DNA of 64,000 bases from Flaccisagitta enflata. Its lineage: Eukaryota; Chaetognatha; Sagittoidea; Aphragmophora. The stretch's first letter is position 1. Each line of letters opens with the position of its first letter. Positions 23,450-35,681 of the stretch are shown in pieces. A program made the translations under genes and the position numbers. The notes under the pieces were generated by a model. That model was given only the letters and a program-made list of their open reading frames with translations. It was not told the DNA's origin and made no database searches. The stretch lies in contig OZ231128.1 of assembly GCA_965153355.1 (NCBI GenBank), positions 30,256,001-30,320,000 on the forward strand. Reading direction: 5' to 3'.

Positions 23450-23772
23450 GCAAAACTTCTAGGCGGTCTAACGAGGTGATTTTTAGAAAAAAATCCTAAC
23501 AATGTGTTTTACTGAGCAACAGCATGCATGCACAGTCATTTACTCATAAACTTGCTCTGCCCCTATGTTAGGCGTTCAGATTCAGATGATATTTACTGGC
23601 CAGATGTCTCAAAATGGAAACTACCTAATTTTTTGTTTTTGCTTTGCAGTGATACTACTACAATCTGGACAGGTGGTAGTGGTGCCAAAAACAACTGAAA
23701 AGGTGGAAAAAAGAAAAAAACACCAAAAGTCCAAGACAACAGGTGCAAGTGGACGAGGAGGCAGTGATTGTA

Positions 23773-24382
23773 CTACCTAGGAAAAAAGTTCAAAGCATTT
23801 TGTATACAGGTGAGCATATCCGCCGTAGATTGTTAACAAAGTATAAAAAATTGGTGAGACTCTGAAACTACCTCAAAAAATCTTTCAAATGCCGCAAACT
23901 GCGTTCCTCTATGTCAAAGCATTTAGAAATGAGAGCCAAAACAAAACTGCTACTACCTGGAGCTGAGTGCGAATACAAGAGGTAATTCTCTGTACTTGGT
24001 AACCCTACTTTCATTGACAAATTATGCAATTTTCCTTAAGGTGGTATGATTCTGCAAATTTTTATCATTAAATCATCAACTGATCAAATCATGATGATGA
24101 AGAATAGGGAAGAAAAACCATGCCAGCAAAGAAAAAAGCCACGACTGTGCATCCATAATCGAGACTGAAAACTATTCAAATATTTCATCCTTTTGTCAAA
24201 AGTAGTAGTAGTTTTGTTTTAGCTCTCATTTTTTAACCGATTGACCCACGAGAATGGGAGTGGTGGCATTAGAGAGATAATTTAAAGTGGTTTCAGAGCC
24301 TCACCATTTTTTTTATGATTTCATAAATGTTTGTAGGAGATATGCTTGCATAATTGATGCTATAGACTTTTTTCCTAAGTAG
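23773..24382. mobile_element. TA-flanked TIR element, 610 bp (CTATCTAG family, divergent)
   Basis: Ends CTACCTAGGAAAAAAGT and inverse CTACTTAGGAAAAAAGT, with TA on both sides. The interior AATGCCGCAAACTGCG and GAGACTCTGAAACTAC match the element at 52211 (AATGCCGCAAACCGCA, GAGATTCTGAAACTAT), placing it in the same family. Confidence 0.78.
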
Positions 24383-24431
24383 TAGAAGCCCGTCAGTATG
24401 ATCAGGAAAAAAGTGAAGTAATGCAAAAAGA

Positions 24432-24585
24432 AACTAGGCCGTATACGCTTTCCCCCCCCCCCCAGTCGCGGACGGGTGGAAAGGAGCGGAATAGTGAAAT
24501 AAGTGAATAAACGGTCACATTTCGATTTGGACGGACGGACTGACCGACACGACAAGTTCTAGAGTCGCGTGTCCGCAACTAAAAA
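24432..24585 (+). mobile_element. Family A variant with GCGGAC stem
   Basis: AACTAGGCCGTATACG head, a C-run, AGTCGCGGACGGGTGG inside, GGACGGACGGACTGACCGAC, then GAGTCGCGTGTCCGCAACTA and AAAA. The inner motif reads AGTCGCGGAC and the terminal strand GTCCGCAACT, pairing apart from one G-T. Confidence 0.78.
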
Positions 24586-25156
24586 TGCTTCTGTCATAGC
24601 GCGTTATTATCTCTCGAAAATCCCTCGTGCTATCATACAAAAATGAGCTAATGGCAAACAAACTTTCATCTAATTTATATACAGAACAAGATCTTGTGAT
24701 GACCAGCTGGTCAAAACAAAACATCCATATGAAAGAAAGGGAAGAAAGAAACAAAAACAAAAAAGACAAAAAACCGGAAAGAATGGGAGAAGTGGAGAGA
24801 AAAAAGTGTGAAATCCACTTAACAAAGCAATAAGAATGATGAACAAGGTCAAGAGAGGTAAAGAAGTGAGTGGTGCTGGCTGCAGTGCCCTGCGGACTGC
24901 GCTGCACTCCCGCGGAGATACGCAAAAAAACAAAAACAAAAAAAAAAAAACAAACAAACTGAAAATAGAAAACTAGCACAGAGAGAGAAAAAAAAGAAAG
25001 TAGAAGGGAAAATGAAGGGGGAATTTTGATTCTAGTTTTGTATACACATTGCACATTACACAGATTGTTTTGACCTTGTCAAATGATGAGATTTTTCTTA
25101 GAAAAATGTTAACATGAAATTGTCTAAGCAGGGCTCAGATTTTTGTATCTTTTCAA

Positions 25157-25196
<40 letters not shown>

Positions 25197-25931
25197 AAGA
25201 GGCTATGGATGATGTGGATGTAGCCCACAGAGAGATGACACGATGTAGAATTAAATTAAGACCAGAAAAAATGTGACAACAAGCGTGAAAATGATGAGAG
25301 GCAGAAAACATAAATGGAAATAGATGCCATAGGGAGAAAACAATGCGGAGCGGCCGATAATAGGCTAGACATGATTAGATTTACAAGCAGACACTGCAGT
25401 GAAGTAAAATGTACGACAGAGTAAGTTAAGTGCAGTTGGGCAGGAGCAGATCACCATGTCATATTTGGGAAACTTAGAAAATGGACGGGACGGATAGACA
25501 AAAGGACAGAAGGATAAAAATGCCTACTCACGCTAGGAAAAAAAAAGCAGAAGAAAAAGAAAACCAAACTGATTTTGTTATCAATATCATTATAATTGTT
25601 TTTGACAAAACTAGGCATACCTTAAGATTTTTCGTAACTGTATAGTGAATTTTGAAAATTGTGGTAACTAAAACTACTTCTTCGACTATTGTTGTTTCGT
25701 GAAATGAACTGTACCATAAGAGTTTGTTTCAAAGCTTTTGAATGGGAGACGACCGTTTACTAAACCAACACAAATTCTTGCTGCAATGCGACTTTAAAAT
25801 GAAAACGTGTTGACAACAAAGTCAAATCAAGAGCAAAACGAAAAGCGATGCAAATGTAAATGACTCCTTAATGTGTTTGTAGTAATGAGTTCTTGGCCAA
25901 AGTATACCCCGGAGAGTCCGTACGTGAAGCG

Positions 25932-25969
<38 letters not shown>

Positions 25970-27215
25970 CGAAGGAAATTAGAAAGGGGCTTCTTATCTG
26001 CCATCTTTATCACATAATTTAAACAAGTCGAGTGTATAAATGATATCCCCGTGGAACAACAATGCGTCCCATTAATGGACACTTTCTGCGTAAAGAAATA
26101 TGTCTATAGTACATTTAATGAGAAAGCCCTCCTTTGAGTGCGAGTTAGTTTTCACGAGAATGTCTTTTTCATCTTTAAGCCATTTTTTGAAATTATTTGT
26201 AATTGAAGTTCATGTCAAATCAGGAAGGAAATGTAAGTAAGACGGCGTTCCTCCAAAGGCAACGTTTGTGTTTCAACAGGAGCCTAAGTAAAAAATCAAA
26301 ATAATTGAATCTGATTGATTAAACTAAAATAATCATTGAGATATATCTTGATTAACATTTTTTTGCATAACCTGCACTCAAACATGAAAAAGAACCAAAT
26401 GAAGCTAAAATTGATGAAAAAAATACAATGCAAATCACTGAAAATTTCACTTTTGGTAACTGACAGGGAGCTCGTTGAAATTCTAAGATTGCATAGAAAA
26501 ACATAGTTCTCTTCCAAAATCGATTTCAAAAAGAACTATGTTTTTGGAAATGCAAAATTTGTCTGCATTTGAGAGTCTTAGAATTTAAACGGCAAGAATA
26601 AACAAAAAAATGTATGCAGAATTGTATTAAAAACCTTATTTTTCTTGCTTTTCTCATGTGAATTGCATTGTCAAAATTACTTTTGAGGTCAGAATATGAT
26701 AGAAACTTATACACCAAGTGTCTTTAGAGACAATCTATCTTTTTAAATCATTCTTGCATCATTATTGTCCAGAAAATGATGCAAAAAGTATGGTGAAACA
26801 CTTAGTTTTCCTTCAAAATTTTTCCGTCGTAACGATTCATTAAGTACTCATAGTCTATCACTGCAGACACTACGGAAAGATGCTAGATGCTGGATGAGAC
26901 AAAAGAGCCGAGTACGAGAACAAAGGGAACTCGTTTTATGACTAAATAAAACCTGACGTTGCCACGAGGAAGAAGGGGATGGAACATTGACACCAAGATG
27001 TGCCAATGTTGTTAAAATCATCATAATACCATGACTCTTTATTACTACCATCTACCATATCTATACCAGTAATGGCGGCTGTCGCCGTGAGGAAAAAAGT
27101 CGTAAACATTGGTCACTTTTCACCAGATTTTTGTTTTCAGTCACTGCAAATCTTTTTATTTGTTACATGAAATCAGGGACAATTGTATGTACTCATGGCA
27201 CTGAAAATCAGAGAA
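24586..27215. other. Unassigned sequence with small GA repeats
   Basis: No gene recognised. Holds (GA)n at 25160-25199 and 25932-25967, a family A fragment near 25434-25520 (GTTGGGCAGGAGCAGATCAC), and an inverted pair around 26480-26545 (AAAAACATAGTTCT and AGAACTATGTTTTT). Confidence 0.55.
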
Positions 27216-27505
27216 AAACATGATTGAGCCAAATGAGCTAGATGAGCTAAAATGCTCAAAATCATTTGAGCAGACAACCAGCCTTGCTTACTGACATGCT
27301 TTTTTGTATTTGCATGCTCACATCAAAACATTTATTCATTTATCCTATATAAAAAAAAAGAAAAACAGACCGAGCTAAATGAGCTAAATGAGCTGAAATG
27401 CTCAAAAACGCCCTCACAGATGAGCAGCTGTGCTCATAAACATGTTTTCTTGTATTTGCATGCTCAAACAAACATAAATACACTCTTTTATTGATCCTAC
27501 ACAAA
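27216..27505. repeat. Tandem duplication, unit about 140 bp
   Basis: CAAATGAGCTAGATGAGCTA...ATGCTCAAA...TTGTATTTGCATGCTCA...TATCCTA recurs as TAAATGAGCTAAATGAGCTG...TTGTATTTGCATGCTCA...GATCCTA. Each unit carries GAGC/GCTC palindromes. Confidence 0.8.
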
Positions 27506-27868
27506 ATTGTAAAAAATCAAAAAAAATTACATTCGAATTTTTCATAAATAAATCTTTAAAAAATCATAGCGCTAAAAATATTTGTCATAGAGAATTCTGC
27601 TTGGTGCCAAATGAAAGAGAATAATCAAATTTACTTACCCTATAAATTTCATTGGAGGCCCCAATCAGCCGGATGAGATGCACAACTTTCCCATAAGAAA
27701 ATGAAAACCCTGTTTCTCTCGAATATGTCAAAAAGTTGAAGACTGACTTCAACTTTTTTCCCAATTATATCCATCGATAATGGCGATTCTCCATCACCAC
27801 CATACATGTTAGCATGGAAGGACACCTACGAATCGCCGGCTACGATATGAGAAATATTACCACTCGAC

Positions 27869-28258
27869 TAAAAAAAAAGACGCACCTGTTTATAAATTGA
27901 TGCAACAGGTACAAAAATTTATTTGAGTTTTTTTCAAAAAAGACATTTTGAAAGATTTTTAAAAAATCTTTCAATCTAGACCAATCCCAGCTCTGTATCT
28001 CACACGGTTTAGAAGCTAGAGCCTCGCAAAGAGAAACACTAATTTGCTGAAATGGATTTTTTCATAGGGATTGAAAAACTGAAATGGGCAACATTTTCAC
28101 TCAAACTATTGCCATTTCTAAACGAAAAAAGATAGCAATACCAGATTGGCGCCAAATGAAAGTAATTTCAAAGGGCTTTCAGATGACCTAATATTTTGAT
28201 AGGTTTTTCTTTGATTCATAGGTAAAATTAGCCATCCAAAAGTGCGTCTTTTTTTTAG
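27869..28258. mobile_element. TIR element about 390 bp, ends CTAAAAAAAAGACGCAC
   Basis: The left CTAAAAAAAAAGACGCAC is inverted at the right as GTGCGTCTTTTTTTTAG. AT-rich interior with a hairpin at 27948-27975 (GAAAGATTTTTAAAAAATCT). No transposase frame, no TSD established. Confidence 0.68.
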
Positions 28259-30127
28259 TTGTATGGTATTGTTAACACGACTCCTTTCTACTCATTCTAC
28301 AGGCATAGTTTTATCAAGTATCGCCGGGATAAACAAAGGTTATGATGATGATTAGTGATTACGCTAGAATCGTGAATTACTTTTATGCCAGGTTAGAAAG
28401 AACGATCTCGACGAGTGGGGCAACAAATAGAAAAGACGACCGTAATCAGAAAAAAAAAAATGTGTTGATCCTAGCCCAACAACTGGCTCCAACATGAATG
28501 CTTTCAATGTAGCTTCAGTGTTTTACACTCAGTGCTTGTGCTCTATGGTTCTAGATTCTACGGCAAAGTGTGTTTTCACATTCACACCAGGCATGAGTCA
28601 GGTCACATGACAAAGTGGATACTTGCGGGATGCTGCTCTTTTTGAACCTATCGCAGTAAGTAAACATTGGCTGGTAATAATAGGAGTAGCTTGCAATTTG
28701 TTTGTAAATAAAATCCCCCAAGTCCAAGTTCTTGCTGTGAAAGCTTTTTTTGATATCATGAAGAGCCTTACTTATGTAAGTGGGCTTGGAATTTCCGATA
28801 GTATCAGAAAACGAAATAAAAGCAACGTAAACATTGTAAAAAACAGTGACCAGTCAACAGATAAGAAACGCTTTCTAAAAATTTAAGGATCCAAATCGGA
28901 GCTTTTTCCACGCCACCACATTCCACAAGTCATACACCACAAGTCACATACCACAAGTCACATGCCACCACAAGTTGGCCAATTGAAACAAAAAAAAGTT
29001 CCCCAATGCAAAGGAACCCGAACTCCACGTCATCACCATTCTATTAACAAGTCCAGCCCCCGGCTTCTTGCAAATATCTATGAACACAAAAGGGGAAAAT
29101 TGAAAGAAAAATGGCGAACGTGTATTTCCTAGGTGTACCAGCTGCCTGAACGAGGCAACGTTGTGAGAAAGAACACTAGCTCAGGGAAAATGGTCGTAAA
29201 AGCGTTAGATGGTCAGCGGTGCCCGGTGCCCCTAAGTTAGCGTAGGTAGGGATGAGAGGGTGAACGGGGCAGCGAATCACCACCTCATCAAAAAACTGAT
29301 GACCTGCTACACTCGCGCCGATGGGGAACTTGGGGGACTCATTTGCACCATGATGTCACCTTGGGGGGGTGAGGCCGAATGAATCACTGGAGACTTCTTT
29401 CATGATGTTTAATCGCAATCCGTATTCGATTTTTAGATGTGGCGGCAAATATCACCAAAATCGAGTCCTCATGTTTTTAACTCTAATGCTAGTTCGATGA
29501 AAAAAACCTAAGTTCTCAGATTTTACTATTTTCTGTAATGTGGTGTTTCTAACAATCCCATTCTAGCGCTCAATTCAAGAGAGTGATTCAGGTACATACG
29601 AACACGTTTCACAACTATGTTTTACGAGGAACAGTAGAAAGCTGTAGATAAGTGGACATCGGACAAAGAACAACTGGATTTTCATCCAAACGTAAAATGT
29701 GAAAGATTGAATCATTGAATCTTCGGTGACGTGTAGCTACTGCTTTTGATTTAGGCTTCTCACGTATTTAGACCAACGACTGACTTATGTCAGACTCAAG
29801 AAATGTCTCTCTTATGATGGCTAATATGCAAATAGAAGAAAAATCAATTCTTAATGAAGCGCACAATATTGGTGGTGGCCAGTGAGCATTAAAACTTACC
29901 GGCGTTCATTATTTTTCCGATTATTTATGTGTGTGGGTGCCTTGCGGGACCTTTTGGGCAGGGTCGGTCGCTCCCTCGGCAGGGCAGGGCAGAATATTGG
30001 AAGTGGAGGACTCGGTAAGGGCTCGGTTTTATGGTCTCGGTACTAGGTAACGGTACCCAAATTGCTAACAAAGAAGAATATACTTCATATTCTTTTTAAA
30101 TTACTGTTAAAAAATCGTTAACCCTGA
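28259..30127. other. Unassigned sequence
   Basis: No convincing exon. Contains a short CCACAAGTCACATA minisatellite (28913-28976) and a family B head module at 29187-29310 (AAAGCGTTAGATGGTCAGCG, GCCCCTAAGTTAGCGTAGG, ACGGGGCAGCG). Confidence 0.5.
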
Positions 30128-30177
30128 GAAACAAAGCCGGATACACAGGCCAAGACTGTGCGCCGGGCGTTTTTAAT

Positions 30178-30470
30178 TCTTTGACCTATCCTTAGCTCCA
30201 TGAGACCTATCCCTAGCTCTATAAGACCTATCCCTATTTCTTTCAGACCTGTCCCGAGCTCTATCAGGCCTATCCCGAGCTCTTTCAGACCTATCCCGAG
30301 CTCTTTCAGACCTATCCCGAGCTCTATCAGACCTATCCCGAGCTCTATCAGACCTATCACCAGCTCTATCAGACCTATCCCCAGCACTATCAGACCTATC
30401 TCCAGACCTATCCCGTATCCGACCTATCACCAGACCTATCCGACCTATCCCCAGCTTAATCAGACCTAAC
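30178..30470. repeat. 21-bp minisatellite, about 14 copies
   Basis: Unit AGACCTATCCCGAGCTCTAT plus C, with T/G and A/T variants. It follows a family A fragment (GCCGGATACACAGGCCA, 30132). The open frames of IPSSIRP and RDRSERA type are repeat by-products. Confidence 0.93.
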
Positions 30471-30476
30471 CCACCC

Positions 30477-30889
30477 CCACAAGTCTAGGAAATAGAATGG
30501 AATTAGGTGATTTGCGCCATAAAACTAGATCTGTTTGGAAGATGTTTTCTTAGTAGAAAATCTTAGCCGCTTAAACATTTAGGTTCTATCACCTACTGAC
30601 TATGTAGTTCAAGTCTCCGTCTTGCATTGTCATGGCTGACGGCCCTGAATTTTGCATTTTACTTATGAGGGTATTTTTACTCCATTTTCCTAGATCTCAT
30701 AAAATGGCACTTTTGAGTTCATTTAGTACTCTGAGGTTTATACCTTGTCCTCTATATGAATGCCCTGCCCTAAAACTAAACCAAGGGGATAAATTGGGTC
30801 TATCTACATTAATATTTGATAAGAGAAAAATGATTTTGGATCTAAAATGATTCTATTTCCTGATATCGTATAAATGATGGGACTGTGAA
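30477..30889 (+). repeat. 415-bp dispersed repeat, copy 1
   Basis: Matches 49783-50192 in the same orientation at roughly 95 percent by eye, from ACAAGTCTAGGAAATAGAAT to ATAAATGATGGGACTGTGA. Both ends start CACA/..TGTG and share an inverted AGGAAATAGAAT near each end. The 72-residue frame (MADGPEF...) is present in both copies, but its second-copy equivalent is shorter, so I read it as repeat-encoded. Confidence 0.88.
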
Positions 30890-30974
30890 CCGTAGCTTAA
30901 TATTTTAGTGAATGAAATGATAAGTTTTCGATTGATTTCAAACATTTTTAGCGATTTTTCATTTGAGCGTAATC

Positions 30975-31165
30975 GACGGATGGACGGACGGACAGAACCT
31001 TTTAAAGAGGTGCTATGGCGCATCTGGGAATCATCCTGGCAGATTTCTGAATCATTTCCAGTGAATTTTGCTTCTTTTCGAGATTTTCAACTCGAGCGTT
31101 ACCGACCGACCAATCAACCGACCAACAGGCAGAGCCTCTTACAGAGGTGCTATGGCGCACCTAAA
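30975..31165 (+). mobile_element. Family A-related fragments with GGTGC hairpin type
   Basis: CGACGGATGGACGGACGGAC then AAAGAGGTGCTATGGCGCAT, and again CCGACCGACCAATCAACCGA then AGAGGTGCTATGGCGCACCT followed by AAAAA. The stem is AGGTGC...GCACCT, a third version of the hairpin. Confidence 0.72.
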
Positions 31166-31261
31166 AAGAAACAAACAAGTTCCCCATTTGTTATTAGTTT
31201 TTCTCTAGTTTCAAATATTTGGTGTTCGACGACCAAAAGTTACGATAATTCCCCAACCGTG

Positions 31262-31397
31262 ATACCTGATCGTGGCTCTCTCTTTCTGTCTGTGTCTGTC
31301 TGTCCGTCTATCTGTCTGTCTGTCTGTGTCTCTCCCTCTCGCAAATTCAAGCACAACTTACATAGGCAGGGAGCGGGTACCGCTGACCGCTTTTGCG

Positions 31398-31467
<70 letters not shown>

Positions 31468-31549
31468 GCGGATGGATGGACAGATGAACGGACGGTATCC
31501 GCGGCTAAAAAGGAAAAAGAAAAGGAAAAGAGAAAAAACATGAAAGGAG

Positions 31550-31580
<31 letters not shown>
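31262..31580. repeat. CTGT, (CT)n and (GA)n microsatellites
   Basis: TCTG tetranucleotides 31285-31332, a family B head in reverse at 31348-31402 (GGTACCGCTGACCGCTTTTG), (CT)n 31403-31463 and (GA)n 31553-31580. Confidence 0.9.
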
Positions 31581-31584
<4 letters not shown>

Positions 31585-31835
31585 ATGCCCCAATTGACGA
31601 GTGAGACTGCCCAACAAACAGACGGACAAATAAACAAGACTAACACCTATGAGACATGTGCAACAATTCATCCTACATAAAACTCATACAATTAATCAAA
31701 AGGAAACAGAAATTGAAAAAAATCTGGAAATAATATGGACTAATATGGACTACAAGACTAACACCTATGAGTCGCGTGCTGGACATAATAACATAAGATG
31801 ACTTTTATTGACTCAAATGACTAACAATGATTCAA

Positions 31836-32960
31836 GATGATAGGGGCCGACTCGACAATAGGGGCCGACTCGACGATAGGGGCCGACTCGACGATAGGGG
31901 CCGACTCGACGATAGGGGCCGACTCGACGATAGGGGCCGACTCGACGATAGGGGCCGACTCGACGATAGGGGCCGACTCGACGATAGGGGCCGACTTCGG
32001 CGATAGGGGCCGACTCGGCGATAGGGGCCGACTCGGCGATAGGGCCAACTCGACGATAGGGGCCGACTCGGCGATAGGGCCGACTGATAGGGCCGACTTG
32101 GCGATAGGGCGACTCGACAATAGGGCCGACTCGGCGATAGGGGCCGGCTCGACGATAGGGCCTCGGCGATAGGGCGACTTCGACGATAGGCCGACTTGAC
32201 GATGGGCCGACGGCGATAGGGCGACTTCGGATAGGGGCTGACTCGGCGATAGGGGCCGACTCGGCGATAGGCCGACTTCGGCGATAGGGGCGACTCGACG
32301 ATAGGGCCGACGCGATAGGGGCCGACTTGATAGGGGCCGACTCGGCGATAGGGGCCGACTCGACGATAGGGGATCGACGATAGGGGCGACTCGGCGATAG
32401 GGGCGACTTGACGATAGGGGCCGACTTCGGCGATAGGGCCTACTCGACGATAGCCGACTCGGCGATAGGGGCGACTCGGCGATAGGGGCCGACTGACGAT
32501 AGGGCCGACTCGGCGATAAGGGCGACTCGGCGATAGGGGCCGACTCGGCGATAGGGGGCCGACGGCGATAGGGGCGACTCGACGATAAGGCCGACTGACG
32601 ATAGGGCGACACCTAGGGCTGACTCGGCGATAAAGGCCGACTCGGCGATAGGGGCCGACTCGACGATAGGGGCCGACTCGACGATAGGGGCCGACTCGAC
32701 GATAGGGGCTGACTCGACGATAGGGGCCGACTCGACGATAGGGGCCGACTCGACGATAGGGGCCGACTCGACGATAGGAGTCAACTAGATGATAGGGGCC
32801 AACTTAACAATAGGGGCCTACTCGACAATAGGAGCCGACTTGACAATAGGGGCCAACTCAACATTAGGGGCCTACTTGACAATAGGGGCCAACTTGACGA
32901 TGGGCACGGAATTGACAATATGGGCCGAATCCACTATGGGCCAACTGGACCGACATGACA
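31836..32960. repeat. 18-bp minisatellite GATAGGGGCCGACTCGAC, about 60 copies
   Basis: Perfect tandem units at both ends (31836-31990 and 32640-32780), with an indel-rich middle where homopolymer and unit lengths vary, and a decayed right tail to about 32960. The frames encoding IGADST or PIVESA are by-products. Confidence 0.96.
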
Positions 32961-34189
32961 ACATGGGGCGACTGTACAATACTCATTTTTCTCTGAGGTT
33001 ATTCGAGCAGGAAAACATCTGACCCCTCCAAATGATCGGAAATTTTATGCTGATTTGAAATATGCCCATTTTGATACACTTTTTGGAGATCTTGGCTCGA
33101 ATTTTTCGCGTCAGAGTACCACAGGCGTCATTCAGCATAAAAATCCTCATTTTTGCGCTATTTTGACAGGTCAACTGCGTAGCATTGTATTTCAACGCCA
33201 ACCTCTGTTTAAATTGGTATCAATATTTATTACTAAGAGATAAATTATGGTTCCTGAAGGATTTTTTCTTTTTTTTGTCACCGGAAGTGCTGACTTGACC
33301 GGAAGTGACGTCATCACGGCCTGTTCTCACAGTTGGAGCATTATGACCGATTGCCTAGGGCCAAACATGCCGAGAAAGCTTTGTTTAGGAAGTATTGTAT
33401 ACATTTCAACTAAAACTCAGTGAATTCAGATATCTTTCACGGTAACCTCAAAATACGATACTCTCATCTTCTCGATGGCTGCCAACTGCGGACAACTTCT
33501 AATTAGCGGAGCAATGTCTGAATCTTATCTGCGGAGACGTATTTAGATATTGACCTCAGATCCTAAATCTAAGTCCTTGTGAATTTTCTTATTTCTCTTT
33601 TATATGCGGCCGGTCCGAAGGTAGTAACGGCATGAGCTCTAGCTTGAACTAATCTGCTTGAATTTGTTCCTGAATGATACCTTGGCATATGCACATAACT
33701 CTGTTGATCTCATTGACCAAAATATTGAACTTCTTAGGGGCCCCAAAAAGCCCTTAATGAGGATTTTTTTTTTCGAAAAAAAAGTGGGGTTTATTTGATA
33801 GGAAATTGCTTGATTCGCCTAGATCCAAAATCTTGTAATTTCACTTTTTTCAAAAAAACTTAGAAATTTTTTGTGTCGGCCATATTTCAAAAGAAAGTTT
33901 AAAGATTCTCCTGGAATTTTTTTAGTTTGATATGGTTCAAACAAATGCTCATAACTTCTAAAGTATTTGAGCCAGAACCTTGAAATTTGAAACGTACATT
34001 ATTGAAAGCGCTGAGCAGGTCCATGCAAAAGATTGAGCTACTGACTGACCCAGGAAAATTTTCGAGTCTAAGTCTAACGTATTCTCAATGCTATTTGGTC
34101 TAAATGCTCTCGTGATACCTGCCCACCCGCTTGCGACTGGAGTAGCCGTGTATCCGACCTTGTTGCAAAGCAAGGTCGGCCTGAGGATC

Positions 34190-34338
34190 ATTTTTAGTCG
34201 CGGACACAAGACTCTATAAGCCACTTTTCCGTCCGTCGGTCCGTCGGTCGGTCCGTCCGTCACAAAGTTGTTTTTCGAGGTTTTCCGCTCCAGCCCACCC
34301 GTCCGCGACTAATGCTGCCGTGTAAACGGCCTTGTTTT
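34190..34338 (-). mobile_element. Family A element, short version with AGTCGCGGAC stem
   Basis: TTTTTAGTCGCGGACACAAG, ACTCTATAAGCCACTTTTCC, CGTCGGTCCGTCGGTCGG, CCACCCGTCCGCGACTAATG, then CTGCCGTGTAAACGGCCTTG. The terminal AGTCGCGGAC and inner GTCCGCGACT are exactly complementary. A partial copy abuts at 34116-34165, and a GGTGC-type fragment is at 34502-34575. Confidence 0.78.
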
Positions 34339-34686
34339 TAAGCATTTTGTTACAGACCTGCCATAAATTGGTGAGCTTGGTGGCGACAGTGTGAGCGGCA
34401 GTGGGGGCATTTTTGTGATTTTTGGGTTAAGCATGAAAACATGAAAGAAAAAGTAAATGCGCCCCTGATAACGTGGCTACAAAAAAACATATCGTGACAT
34501 TTCTAAGTGCGCCATAGCACCTCTATACGAGGCTCTGTCGGTCGGTCGGTCATGCTTGAGTTGAAAATCGCAAAGAATGTTTGAAATTACTTATTAATCG
34601 TAGTTTCATTCAATCATATCATAATCAGCTACGGTCAGATCTGATGGAGCTCGGTATGACGTAGTTCGATTTTTTTTTATCAAAAT

Positions 34687-34880
34687 TTTTTTTAGTTGCG
34701 AACACGCAACTCATTAATAGGCTTTGTCCGTCGGTCCGTTGGTGCGTCCGTCGGTCTGGGGTCATCAAGTTGAAAAGTGGAAAAACAAGCGTTTTTGTTT
34801 CTGTTTGTATGTGTGTAAGGAGTTGGATGCCCCTGCGCACCCGTCCACAACGATATTGTGACTCCGCGTCACTTGTTTAC
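34687..34880 (-). mobile_element. Family A variant (AGTTGCG hairpin)
   Basis: TTTTAGTTGCGAACACGCAA, CTCATTAATAGGCTTTGTCC, GTCGGTCCGTTGGTGCGTCC, AAGTTGAAAAGTGG, GCGCACCCGTCCACAACG and GTGACTCCGCGTCACTTG. The same tail is seen at 8820-8840. Confidence 0.76.
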
Positions 34881-35193
34881 TAATTCAAGCACAGACCAAG
34901 ATCGAACGCAGTATAATTTGACAATTTGATGAGTCTGTATCTGACCTTGTTTTAAGAAATGTTTAGTATTTAAGTGTAATTGAACAAGATACAACCAGGT
35001 AACACTGTTTGTACCATTTAGAATAGAACCATTTGTCCATTTTATAAAGTTAAGGTAACTTTCTGGTCGCTTTTGGTCATTTCTGGTCAAGAATGGCCAT
35101 TTCCGGCCACTTCTGGTTATTTAAAAACTGCAAAATCAAGTGTTTCATAAGTTGGCTATCTCTGACACACTAAAGATTGTCTCATTAATTCAA

Positions 35194-35681
35194 TAGTCGC
35201 AAAAGCGTTAGATGGTCAGCGGAACCCGTGCCCTGCTTAAGTAGGTTGTGGTTGAAGTTGAGGGGGGAGCAGGGCAGCGGCCCCGAAGGGGTCGATGACC
35301 TATGCTTTCACACATATGGGGAATTTTCTCCTCCTCCTCCTTCTTCTCCTTCTTCTTCTTCTCCGCACCCCCCCTCCCCCCTGCCTCCAGGCCTATATCT
35401 CAGCCTGGAGGCCCATATCCCAGCCTCGAGGCCCAGATCCCAGTCTTGAGGCCCAAATCCCTAGAGAGTGGAATCTGGGCCTTTGGGTTGGGATTTGGGC
35501 CTTGAGGGTGGGATTTGGGCCTCAAGACTGGGATCTGGGCCTCGAGGCTGTGATATGGGCTTCCAGGCTGAGATATAGGCCTGGAGGCAGGGGGTACGAA
35601 GAAGAAGAAGAAGAAGGAGGAGGAGAAAATTTCCCAGATGTGTGAAAGCATAGGTCATCGACCCCTTCGGGGCCGCTGCCC
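35194..35681. mobile_element. Family B foldback element with palindromic minisatellite loop
   Basis: A head module (GTCGCAAAAGCGTTAGATGG, TCAGCGGAACCC) precedes a palindrome at 35272-35681. Its ends are GGGCAGCGGCCCCGAAGGGG and the inverse, followed on both arms by TCGATGACCTATGCTTTCAC and a (TCC/TTC)n versus (GAA/GGA)n pair. The inner 22-base GGCCTC-GGGATCTGGGCC repeats are also arranged palindromically. Confidence 0.85.

Noticed and set aside
30632-30850. 72-residue frame starting MADGPEF, repeated at 49937
   Set aside because: Part of the 415-bp dispersed repeat; the second copy is shortened by differences, and no domain or splice context is seen.
31836-32960. CRISPR-like array
   Set aside because: Units are contiguous 18-mers without unique spacers, in a eukaryotic context; it is a minisatellite. 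The same holds for 30178-30470 and 20908-21233.
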